DNA from: Actinomycetes bacterium
Lineage (GTDB): Bacteria > Actinomycetota > Acidimicrobiia > Spongiisociales > UBA5794
Assembly: GCA_023336875.1 (NCBI GenBank)
Contig: JAMBLH010000304.1
Coordinates: 1-6,380, forward strand
Direction: 5' to 3'
DNA: 6,380 bases
In this document: one piece after another, positions 1 to 5,111 of the stretch
How the letters are laid out: every line of letters begins with the position of its first letter
Position numbering within the stretch: position 1 is the first letter of the stretch
Program-made: the position numbers and the translations under genes
The notes under the pieces: generated by a model
Databases searched by the model: none
Seen by the model: only the letters and a program-made list of their open reading frames with translations
Told to the model about the DNA's origin: nothing

Positions 1-7
1 AGTTGAG

Positions 8-556
8 CTACGCCTGAGAGGCTTTCCAAGCCTTCTTTCGTTCCTTCATGTCGGTGCGGTCGGTCTCAGAGCTCACCTCTGAGATGTTCGGCCAATTAGG
101 CAAGCTCTTCTCCCACCCGTCCGGCTTGATACCGAACTGCTGGGCGAGGACCGCCGCGTACACACGCGCCTTGTAATCACCAAAGCCAGGCATCTTTCTA
201 ATGCGGTCCAGAAGCTCCGTACCTGAATCGATGCCATCCCACAGTGCGGTTGGATCGCCGTCGTATTCATCAACGATGTAGTTGGCAACAGCCTGGGTTC
301 GTTTGGCCATGTTCGCAGGGAACCGGTGCAGTGCAGGCTTCTCACGGAACACGTCCTCGAGCTTCTGCGGATCCATCACCGCGATCGATCTCGCATCGAG
401 CGACTCGCCAAGCCGATCCTCCAGGACTGCTGGCCCCGAGAAGGCCTTCTCAACCGGCACCTGCTGGTACAGCGTCATCCCAACCAGCAACGCAAAATGG
501 TTCTCTGCGAGGACATCATTGGCCCCGTCCACGTTCGTAAAGTAGATCTCTGTCAT
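8..556 (-). CDS. HhH-GPD family protein (DNA glycosylase-like), actinobacterial type
   Basis: This 182-residue protein resembles the small actinobacterial HhH-GPD family of base-excision-repair-like proteins. Residues 30-39 contain a QQ(V)PVEKAF segment typical of the first HhH-GPD helices. Residues 121-137 carry a helix-hairpin-helix motif, MPGFGDYKA, equivalent to the LPGVGxxTA hairpin of Nth/MutY. The position of the Nth catalytic lysine (seventh residue of the motif) is Tyr128, as in some MutY proteins. This suggests a monofunctional glycosylase, or a non-lyase role. D146 in the KPDGW segment is a candidate for the GPD aspartate. No iron-sulphur cysteine cluster is present. The C-terminal 25 residues are Lys/Glu-rich. 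The ATG lies 12 nt after the trhO stop on the same strand, with no Shine-Dalgarno. A TACCGT box ends 6 nt before the ATG, so the gene may have its own leaderless promoter inside the operon. The substrate is unknown. Confidence 0.85.
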   Translation of the reverse strand: MTEIYFTNVDGANDVLAENHFALLVGMTLYQQVPVEKAFSGPAVLEDRLGESLDARSIAVMDPQKLEDVFREKPALHRFPANMAKRTQAVANYIVDEYDGDPTALWDGIDSGTELLDRIRKMPGFGDYKARVYAAVLAQQFGIKPDGWEKSLPNWPNISEVSSETDRTDMKERKKAWKASQA

Positions 557-562
557 GGCGTC

Positions 563-568
563 ACGGTA
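563..568 (-). promoter_or_regulatory. Candidate -10 box for a leaderless transcript of the HhH-GPD gene
   Basis: On the minus strand TACCGT directly follows the trhO TAG stop, and six bases later comes the ATG of the HhH-GPD gene. No purine-rich ribosome binding site lies in this gap. The spacing would put transcription start on or next to the ATG. No convincing -35 box is seen. TANNNT is a loose motif. Confidence 0.35.
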
Positions 569-1483
569 CTACGTGGGCCACATCGCTTGGCCGAGATGGC
601 TTGATCCGCGTTGCTCGGCGAGTTCGATCTGCCGCTGACGCTCTGCAAAACGGACCCTTCGGTCTTCGGTAATTGTGTCGTGGCACGAGCTGCAGTGGAC
701 ACCCGTCCGATAGCTGGTCCGGGCCCTGTCCTCGTCGCCAAGGACCCTGTTGCAGTTCGGGCAGATTTCCAGATCGCCCGGGACAAGGCCGTGACCGACG
801 GACACCCGCCGATCAAAGACGTAGCACTCTCCATCCCAGAGGCTGTCTTCGGCATCCACTGTCTCGAGATACTTGAGTACCCCACCCTCGAGTTGATAGA
901 CCTCTTCGAACCCCTGCTCCCTGAGGAACGCGGTCCCCTTCTCGCACCGGATCCCACCGGTGCAGAACATCGCGAGCTTCTTATCCCTGATATCGGGCTG
1001 GTTCTCGATCCACTCAGGAAACTCGCCGAACCGCCTGGTCTCAGGATTGACAGCGTTGGCGAACGTGCCGATTGCGTGCTCGTAGTCATTGCGGGTGTCG
1101 ATCACGATCGTGTCGGGGTCCGATATCAATTCGTTCCACTCAGCCGCCGGAACATGCGTCGCCGTGTTATTGATCGAGTCGACGTCGCCGACCCGAAGCG
1201 TCACTATCTCCTTCTTCAGCCTGACCTTGAGCCGAAGGAACGGATCCTCGTTCGCTGTGGACCACTTGGCCTCAAGCCCCGCGAGTCTCGAATCGGAGCG
1301 CAGAAGCTCAAGAAACACCTCGACGTCCTCCTTCGCCCCCGCAATGGTCCCGTTCACACCCTCAGGAGCAAGAAGCACCGTGCCCTTCACATCAAATTCA
1401 GCACCGAGCGCAACCAACCGGTCCCGAAACCCTTCGAAGTCAGGTAGATCCGCAAACCGATAAAACGCCGCAATATGAAACAC
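569..1483 (-). CDS. trhO: tRNA uridine(34) hydroxylase, rhodanese domain (TrhO/YceA family)
   Basis: TrhO proteins carry out oxygen-dependent hydroxylation of U34 in the anticodon of certain tRNAs, giving 5-hydroxyuridine. They act in the cytoplasm. The N-terminal ferredoxin-like UPF0176 domain spans about residues 1-95 and includes the family segment LLAPEGVNGTIAG. A rhodanese domain follows at about 110-210, with the signature FCTGGIRCEKG holding the active-site Cys and a second Cys six residues later. The C-terminal region has two CxxC pairs (CPNC and CSSC), a likely metal site. An in-frame TTG at 1487-1489 would add two residues. I prefer the GTG at 1481-1483 (304 residues) because a TAGACT box ends exactly 6 nt before it and no ribosome binding site is visible. 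Family members are usually about 250-350 residues, so the length is normal. The HhH-GPD gene follows 12 nt downstream on the same strand. Confidence 0.93.
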   Translation of the reverse strand: MFHIAAFYRFADLPDFEGFRDRLVALGAEFDVKGTVLLAPEGVNGTIAGAKEDVEVFLELLRSDSRLAGLEAKWSTANEDPFLRLKVRLKKEIVTLRVGDVDSINNTATHVPAAEWNELISDPDTIVIDTRNDYEHAIGTFANAVNPETRRFGEFPEWIENQPDIRDKKLAMFCTGGIRCEKGTAFLREQGFEEVYQLEGGVLKYLETVDAEDSLWDGECYVFDRRVSVGHGLVPGDLEICPNCNRVLGDEDRARTSYRTGVHCSSCHDTITEDRRVRFAERQRQIELAEQRGSSHLGQAMWPT

Positions 1484-1489
1484 CCCCAA

Positions 1490-1495
1490 AGTCTA
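1490..1495 (-). promoter_or_regulatory. Candidate -10 box for trhO (leaderless)
   Basis: On the minus strand TAGACT is followed by six bases and then GTG, the preferred trhO start. The box overlaps an 8-nt GGCGTAGA stretch (1492-1499) that also occurs in the arms of the nearby palindromes, so the trhO promoter may derive from, or have captured, a fragment of that element. No clear -35 is seen. Confidence 0.4.
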
Positions 1496-1511
1496 CGCCG
1501 CATCCCTCAAT

Positions 1512-1566
1512 CGCAGTCTGGCGTAGATTCCGGCGAGATATTGCCGATTCCTACGCCAGACTTGCG
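1512..1566. repeat. Palindromic repeat element, copy 1 (imperfect hairpin)
   Basis: The arms at 1512-1526 and 1551-1566 pair over 15 bp with one bulged T: CGCAGTCTGGCGTAG against CTACGCCAGACTTGCG. Inside lies a 4x4 unpaired bubble (ATTC on both sides, 1527-1530 and 1547-1550). Then come a further CGGC/GCCG stem (1531-1534 with 1543-1546) and an 8-nt loop. It is clearly related to copy 2 at 2538-2585. The element sits between the AbiEi-like gene's stop (1575) and the trhO promoter. It could end transcription of the AbiEi-like gene, but no T-tract follows on either strand. Confidence 0.85.
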
Positions 1567-1574
1567 TGGACGGC

Positions 1575-2492
1575 TCAATCGGTCCAGATCGTGGCGATGA
1601 TGGCGCGCACCGAGGCTGGGTCATCGACAAGCTGGCGCCACGTCACACGGTAGATCGTCCATCCGAGCATCTGGGCTCGGTTCTGCTTGTCTCGATCCCG
1701 CTGAAAGGAAACGGGATCCATGTGGTACTCCTCGCTATCGCACTCGACAATCGACATTCGCGTGGGGTAGGCGAAGTCGTATCGGCCGACGAACTCGCCA
1801 TGTAGGTCGAAGATCCGATGTTGGGGATCCGGCATGGGATACGGCGTCGTGGAAACCACTCGGCGAAGAAGATCTTCGAGGTCGCTCTCGGTAAGGCCCG
1901 TCCAGGTCAACCGCTCATCGAGTAGCGGCCGGACTGTCCCGACCCCCGTTCGGCCCGGCTTAGCTACTCGGCACATGAAGCGGTGGACCTCCCAAACATC
2001 AAAGAGCTGTCGGCGCAGGCCAGTATCAAGGCACTGTGCCACCACAGTCGGTGGCGCAGAAGCACCGAGATCCACGATCGTTCGTGGAGCGACCGTCACG
2101 GGAATCCCGTCGACGACGACGATATCGGATGACCGAAGATCCTTGGATTCATGCAGTATGAATGGGGACCGGTGAACCCTTCTGTGCCGGACGGCTGCGA
2201 TCTCAATGCCAGCCGGCTGTTTGGATGCCATGCCCCATAGATACGCGGCGGTGCGATGCGACGCCGCAGCAGGCTCAGGGGCGGAGAAGACTGCTGCGAT
2301 GACATCTCTCCGCCACGACGACGGTGCTCCAGAGACACTCAGCACACCCGGGTGGAGCCGCTCGAACTGCCCTTTGGCGACCCGACTTCGTACCGTGCGA
2401 TCGCTGAATCCGACGGCGGCGGCTTGCGCCAGCGTGAACACGCCGTGTTGGTCTTTCGCCATTCGGCTCAGCACACGGTCTCTGTCTTCCAC
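1575..2492 (-). CDS. AbiEi-type winged-helix protein with C-terminal DUF559 nuclease-like domain
   Basis: This 305-residue protein has the layout common in actinobacteria. Residues about 5-52 form an AbiEi_4-type winged helix (DQHGVFTLAQAAAVGFS, then RLHPGVLSV). A middle region follows (ASHRTAAYLWGM near 78-88, PRTIVDLGA near 136-144). Residues about 225-300 are a DUF559/Vsr-like fold with GRYDFAYP, VECDSEEYH and a helix rich in Arg/Asp. D239, E250 and D252 fit a PD-(D/E)xK-like metal site. AbiEi proteins are DNA-binding antitoxins of type IV toxin-antitoxin systems, but no AbiEii nucleotidyltransferase toxin lies in the window, so this is a solitary copy and its function is unknown. The start is GTG. 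An alternative ATG at 2460-2462 would remove ten residues, but the longer form matches the usual family N-terminus. The gene is bracketed by the palindromes at 1512-1566 and 2538-2585. Confidence 0.8.
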   Translation of the reverse strand: MEDRDRVLSRMAKDQHGVFTLAQAAAVGFSDRTVRSRVAKGQFERLHPGVLSVSGAPSSWRRDVIAAVFSAPEPAAASHRTAAYLWGMASKQPAGIEIAAVRHRRVHRSPFILHESKDLRSSDIVVVDGIPVTVAPRTIVDLGASAPPTVVAQCLDTGLRRQLFDVWEVHRFMCRVAKPGRTGVGTVRPLLDERLTWTGLTESDLEDLLRRVVSTTPYPMPDPQHRIFDLHGEFVGRYDFAYPTRMSIVECDSEEYHMDPVSFQRDRDKQNRAQMLGWTIYRVTWRQLVDDPASVRAIIATIWTD

Positions 2493-2537
2493 GCCACGAC
2501 CGTGCCATACCCCGTCGCCGATTGGAAGACCCCTGCC

Positions 2538-2585
2538 ACTCTGGCGTAGATTCCGGCAATATCTTGCCGGAATCTACGCCAGAGT
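2538..2585. repeat. Palindromic repeat element, copy 2 (perfect 22-bp hairpin)
   Basis: The arms at 2538-2559 and 2564-2585 are perfectly complementary over 22 bp, separated only by TATC. The core of each arm is CTGGCGTAGATTCCGG. It lies 10 nt beyond the DUF192 stop and 45 nt upstream of the AbiEi-like gene's start. A stem this long with no T-tract on either side is unlike a standard intrinsic terminator. It looks more like a REP/MITE-type palindrome or a protein-binding operator. It is related to copy 1 in arm sequence and also in the bases on its right side up to the adjacent stop codon. Confidence 0.92.
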
Positions 2586-2595
2586 TCGTGGGCGG

Positions 2596-3093
2596 CTAGT
2601 CGGAGTAGGTGATGACCGTGCTGGGGTCTATCCAGTCGAGGGTGCCGGGGGGGGCTTCGATGGCGAAGCGGAAGTCGAGGCCGTCGGCGGGGCGGAACTT
2701 GGGGCAGGGGGTTTGGGAGCAGGGGTCCATGGACGCTCGATCCTTGAAGGTGCCGTCCTCGTTGAACCAAACTATGTCCAACGGGATAAGTGTGTCCTCC
2801 ATCCAGATCGGATCGCCATCGTGGCGCCAGAAAAAGAGCATGCCTTCAAGATCTTCGAGGTCCGTGACGAACCGAAGGCCCTGCCGCCGAAGGGACGGGT
2901 TGTCGGCAATGGCGAGCAGCATCATTCGGTCGCCAACCTGTACCTGCTGCACGTCGTAGTCAGCTAGTTGAGGCGGTACCGAGACAGCACTCGATGTCGT
3001 CGACGTCGCCGATGTCGTTGTCGGGTTCTCGGACGTCGACGAGCACGCAGTGGCCAGGACAGCGATCACGATCATGGTTGTAATCCATCTCAT
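2596..3093 (-). CDS. DUF192 domain lipoprotein
   Basis: I take the ATG at 3091-3093, giving 165 residues that begin with a short basic n-region (MRW), a hydrophobic stretch and the lipobox LATAC with the lipidated Cys at 17. A Thr/Ser-rich linker follows (about 18-39), then a DUF192 domain (about 48-163) with RRQGLRF, EGMLFFW, IWMEDTLIPLDIVWF and a PC...PC pair (C125, C130). The protein is predicted to be anchored on the outer face of the membrane. The biochemical role of DUF192 is not established. In-frame starts further upstream exist, but they would bury the signal peptide. A TAGCGT box ends 7 nt before the chosen ATG and there is no ribosome binding site, consistent with a leaderless mRNA. 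The gene is divergent from the PPOX gene. Its 3' half contains a G8 run and clustered G tracts on the opposite strand. Confidence 0.85.
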   Translation of the reverse strand: MRWITTMIVIAVLATACSSTSENPTTTSATSTTSSAVSVPPQLADYDVQQVQVGDRMMLLAIADNPSLRRQGLRFVTDLEDLEGMLFFWRHDGDPIWMEDTLIPLDIVWFNEDGTFKDRASMDPCSQTPCPKFRPADGLDFRFAIEAPPGTLDWIDPSTVITYSD

Positions 3094-3100
3094 GGCGGGA

Positions 3101-3106
3101 ACGCTA
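3101..3106 (-). promoter_or_regulatory. Candidate -10 box for the DUF192 gene (leaderless)
   Basis: On the minus strand TAGCGT is followed by seven bases (TCCCGCC) and the ATG. No Shine-Dalgarno is present in these bases. The box lies in the 52-bp divergent region between this gene and the PPOX gene. Confidence 0.35.
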
Positions 3107-3133
3107 CCCGGCATCTCCGGATACGACATCAGG

Positions 3134-3139
3134 TACGAT
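3134..3139 (+). promoter_or_regulatory. Candidate -10 box for the PPOX gene (leaderless)
   Basis: TACGAT is followed by six bases (TCCCTC) and the ATG of the PPOX gene. There is no ribosome binding site in the gap, so transcription probably begins at the start codon. It lies opposite and close to the divergent DUF192 promoter candidate. Confidence 0.45.
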
Positions 3140-3145
3140 TCCCTC

Positions 3146-3580
3146 ATGAGCACGACACACCCGGCCACGATCGACGAAAGCAACCCCAAGGGCGCAGAAG
3201 CCATCGAGCGCCTTCGCAATGACAGAATCGGATGGCTTACCACCGTTGCCTCAGACGGAACCCCACAGACGTCGCCGATCTGGTTCTTGTGGAGCGAGGA
3301 TGACATCCTCGTCTACAGCCTCGACTCCCCCAGGGCCCGCAATATTGTCAACCATCCACGGGTGTCCCTCCATCTCGATGGCAACGGCAAGGGTGGCGAC
3401 ATAGTGGTGATTGAAGGAACCGCGACGATCGACAGCAATACACCATCATGTGCCGACAACCACGAGTATTTGGCAAAGTACGAACCGGTGATGGAGGGCA
3501 ACGGGTGGACCCCTCAATGGTTCGGCGACAAGTACCATGTCCCGATACGGATCACCGTTACCAAATACCGGTACTGGTAG
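3146..3580 (+). CDS. PPOX-class F420-dependent oxidoreductase-like protein (Rv3369-type)
   Basis: The 144-residue product is a small split-barrel flavin/F420-binding protein of the pyridoxamine 5'-phosphate oxidase fold. Recognisable segments are IGWLTTVASDGTPQTSPIWF (28-47), ILVYSLDSPRARNI (54-67) and VSLHLDGNGKGGDIVVIEGTA (73-93), ending in a VPIRITVTKYRYW tail. This matches the actinobacterial group near M. tuberculosis Rv3369, which is thought to use coenzyme F420. The substrate is unknown. The ATG at 3146 was chosen over an upstream frame opening at 3050, because the extra residues lie in the divergent promoter region and overlap the DUF192 signal-peptide coding sequence. The next gene starts 4 nt after the stop, suggesting a two-gene operon. 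Confidence 0.88.
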   Translation: MSTTHPATIDESNPKGAEAIERLRNDRIGWLTTVASDGTPQTSPIWFLWSEDDILVYSLDSPRARNIVNHPRVSLHLDGNGKGGDIVVIEGTATIDSNTPSCADNHEYLAKYEPVMEGNGWTPQWFGDKYHVPIRITVTKYRYW

Positions 3581-3584
3581 GGCA

Positions 3585-4115
3585 ATGGCAACTGATGTAG
3601 TCGCATACCTGGCAGTCTCACTCGACGGATTCATCGCCGAAGCCGATGGAACAGTCCACTTTCTCGATGAATTCGGTTCGGACGAATTTGGATACGACGA
3701 CTTCATCGAAGGTATCGGTGCAACGGTGATGGGATCCACGACGTACGAGCAGGTTGTTGGCTTTGGCTGGCCGTACGGCGATATGCCAACGCTCGTCCTG
3801 ACGAGCCGAAAGATCGACGTTCCAAACGGAGCGAATGTCACGTTCTCATCCGAACGCACTGGCGACGCCATGGGTGTGTTCTGTGCAACCGTTACAAAAC
3901 GCGTCTGGGTAATCGGAGGCGGAAAGGTTGTTACCGCAGCACTCCAGGCTGGCGCCGTGGATACGCTCGAGCTGTATGTCATGCCCGTCGTCCTCGGCCG
4001 GGGAGTACCGCTCTTCACGGAGCCATGCGAGGGACCGCTGACGCTTCTCGAGTCGATGGCTTACAGCAATGGCGTCGTCAAATTGGTGTACGCACTCTCC
4101 GAGGGTCGGTCGTAG
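3585..4115 (+). CDS. Dihydrofolate reductase-family (RibD C-terminal domain) protein
   Basis: This 176-residue protein has the RibD_C/DHFR-like fold. It shows an N-terminal strand and loop, YLAVSLDGFIAEADGT (8-23), a VMGSTTYEQV helix (48-57), LVLTSR (70-75), an NADPH-loop-like VWVIGGGKVVTAAL (107-120), and the C-terminal LELYVMPVVLGRGVPLF (128-144). These features mark an NAD(P)H-dependent reductase, but true DHFR and RibD activities are not implied. The substrate is unknown. The ATG lies 4 nt after the PPOX stop. The bases GGTAGGG, overlapping that stop, may serve as a ribosome binding site, and translational coupling is likely. Its stop is only 6 nt from the convergent cupredoxin gene's stop, and no terminator hairpin is visible between them. 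Confidence 0.85.
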   Translation: MATDVVAYLAVSLDGFIAEADGTVHFLDEFGSDEFGYDDFIEGIGATVMGSTTYEQVVGFGWPYGDMPTLVLTSRKIDVPNGANVTFSSERTGDAMGVFCATVTKRVWVIGGGKVVTAALQAGAVDTLELYVMPVVLGRGVPLFTEPCEGPLTLLESMAYSNGVVKLVYALSEGRS

Positions 4116-4121
4116 ACCGCC

Positions 4122-4490
4122 CTATCCGCTCACGGTGATGGTTGCAGTCATCGATGGATGGATCGTGCAGATGTAGGAGAAGGTTCCGGCTTCTTCGAAC
4201 GTGTGCTCGAACCTGCTTCCTGTTGGGATGTCTCCTGAATCCCACAGACCGTCCTCTGAAGTCGAGGTATGCGTGGGGCTTGAATTGTCGTTCGTCCAGA
4301 GCACCGTATCACCAACCGATATCACCAACGCGTCTGGGCCAAAGGCAAAATCCTTGATAGTGACATCCGTACCACCCGAAACCGGCGCGTCCGTCACCGT
4401 CGTCGTGGTATCCGACGATCCGCTCGAGCAGGCGGCCAGCAGTAACGCTCCAACCACAAGACCTGACAGCAGCACATTTCTCCTCAACAT
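4122..4490 (-). CDS. Cupredoxin (plastocyanin-like) lipoprotein
   Basis: The 122-residue protein starts with MLRRN, a hydrophobic segment and the lipobox LLAAC (Cys21). A Ser/Thr/Gly linker and one cupredoxin domain (about 42-121) follow. The four type-1 copper ligands are visible: His74 in PTHTS, Cys108 and His111 in YICTIHPSM, and Met114. It is predicted to be a membrane-anchored extracytoplasmic electron carrier or copper-binding protein. Its redox partner is not shown by the window. The ATG is well supported by AGGAG six bases upstream. A -10-like TACCGT lies at 4526-4531, giving a short 5' leader. It is divergent from the ferritin gene across 120 bp. Confidence 0.9.
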   Translation of the reverse strand: MLRRNVLLSGLVVGALLLAACSSGSSDTTTTVTDAPVSGGTDVTIKDFAFGPDALVISVGDTVLWTNDNSSPTHTSTSEDGLWDSGDIPTGSRFEHTFEEAGTFSYICTIHPSMTATITVSG

Positions 4491-4525
4491 GGGTTCTCCT
4501 GACGTCCGTGCAATCCCTTGGACAT

Positions 4526-4541
4526 ACGGTATACGAAAACT
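4526..4541 (-). promoter_or_regulatory. Candidate promoter core of the cupredoxin gene, containing a repeated 14-mer
   Basis: On the minus strand the region reads AGTTTTCGTATACCGT. The last six bases (TACCGT) fit a TANNNT -10 box about 36 nt upstream of the ATG, leaving room for the AGGAG ribosome binding site. The first 14 bases recur exactly at 6113-6126, also upstream of a minus-strand gene (panB). A -35-like TTTCGG lies 17 nt further upstream but is a weak match. Confidence 0.35.
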
Positions 4542-4560
4542 GACTAATCCGAAACGCTTC

Positions 4561-4566
4561 TAATCT
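4561..4566 (+). promoter_or_regulatory. Possible -10 box for the ferritin gene
   Basis: TAATCT lies 44 nt before the ferritin ATG, in the AT-richest part of the divergent region. CTGACT at 4540-4545 could be a -35, with a short 15-nt spacer. No recognisable iron-regulator box (IdeR or Fur type) was seen. Weak evidence. Confidence 0.25.
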
Positions 4567-4610
4567 TTTAGCAACAACCTCACATCCGCCAGAAGGAAAC
4601 GTGGCTACAG

Positions 4611-5108
4611 ATGAATCAAGCAATGAACACCGCTCTCAACGATCAGATCACAATGGAGCTCCAGGCAGCGCACAGTTATCTCGCCATGGCGGCATGGTTC
4701 GATTCCACTGGCTTCCCGGGGATGGCGACCTGGATGCATGCCCAGTCAGCTGAAGAAACCCAGCACGCCCTGAAGTTCTACCAGTTCGTCTTGGATCGTG
4801 ATGGACGAGTTGAGCTCGGGTCACTTGACGCGCCGGGCTCCGGCTTCGAAAGTGTCACGGCAGTATTCGAGGCAGGCCTCGCCCAGGAGCAGGACGTAAC
4901 TGCGAGCATCAACAACCTCTATGCCCTTGCCATGGCCGAGAAGGACTTTGCATCCCTTCCGCTCCTCGACTGGTTCATCACTGAGCAGATCGAAGAGGAG
5001 TCGACCTTCTCACAGATCCTCGACGACCTGAAACTCGCTGGAGACAGCGCGCAGGCCATCCTCTTCCTCGACAGGGAGCTTGCTGCGCGAGGTGCTGTCG
5101 CTCAGTAG
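4611..5108 (+). CDS. ftn: Bacterial non-heme ferritin
   Basis: This 165-residue four-helix ferritin stores iron by oxidising Fe(II) and depositing ferric mineral in a 24-subunit shell. Ferroxidase-site residues align with E. coli FtnA: E16 (TMELQAAHSY), E49 and H52 (AEETQH), E93 (AQEQD) and E129 (TEQIEEES), plus Tyr23. The third-site acids E48, E125 and E128 are also present. There is no Met-haem ligand pattern or N-terminal extension of the Dps or bacterioferritin type. Length is normal for FtnA/BfrB ferritins. Two in-frame ATGs (4611 and 4623) are possible. I use the first, with AGAAGGA upstream at a rather long spacing (13 nt). The gene is divergent from the cupredoxin lipoprotein, and its stop is 3 nt from the convergent panB stop. 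Confidence 0.95.
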   Translation: MNQAMNTALNDQITMELQAAHSYLAMAAWFDSTGFPGMATWMHAQSAEETQHALKFYQFVLDRDGRVELGSLDAPGSGFESVTAVFEAGLAQEQDVTASINNLYALAMAEKDFASLPLLDWFITEQIEEESTFSQILDDLKLAGDSAQAILFLDRELAARGAVAQ

Positions 5109-5111
5109 CGC

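Noticed and set aside
611..1447. 278-codon open frame on the plus strand
   Set aside because: It lies wholly antisense to trhO, whose motifs are clear. The frame shows no recognisable domain and is explained by codon bias of the real gene.
1575..2492. Complete type IV AbiE toxin-antitoxin system
   Set aside because: No AbiEii-type nucleotidyltransferase lies on either side. The neighbours are trhO and a DUF192 lipoprotein.
1512..2585. The palindromes as ordinary intrinsic terminators
   Set aside because: Their position behind minus-strand stop codons fits, but no T-tract follows on either strand, the stem of copy 2 is unusually long, and the similarity extends outside the stem. Termination may be a secondary role.
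2206..2967. 253-codon open frame on the plus strand
   Set aside because: It runs antisense through the 5' part of the AbiEi-like gene, across palindrome copy 2 and into the DUF192 gene. The translation is low-complexity and has no domain.
3050..3145. Upstream extension of the PPOX frame
   Set aside because: The extra residues overlap the divergent DUF192 signal peptide and promoter region, and the -10-like box sits just before the ATG at 3146.
3094..3306. Upstream extension of the DUF192 frame to 3306
   Set aside because: It would bury the lipoprotein signal peptide and overlap the PPOX coding region on the other strand. The ATG at 3093 places the lipobox properly.
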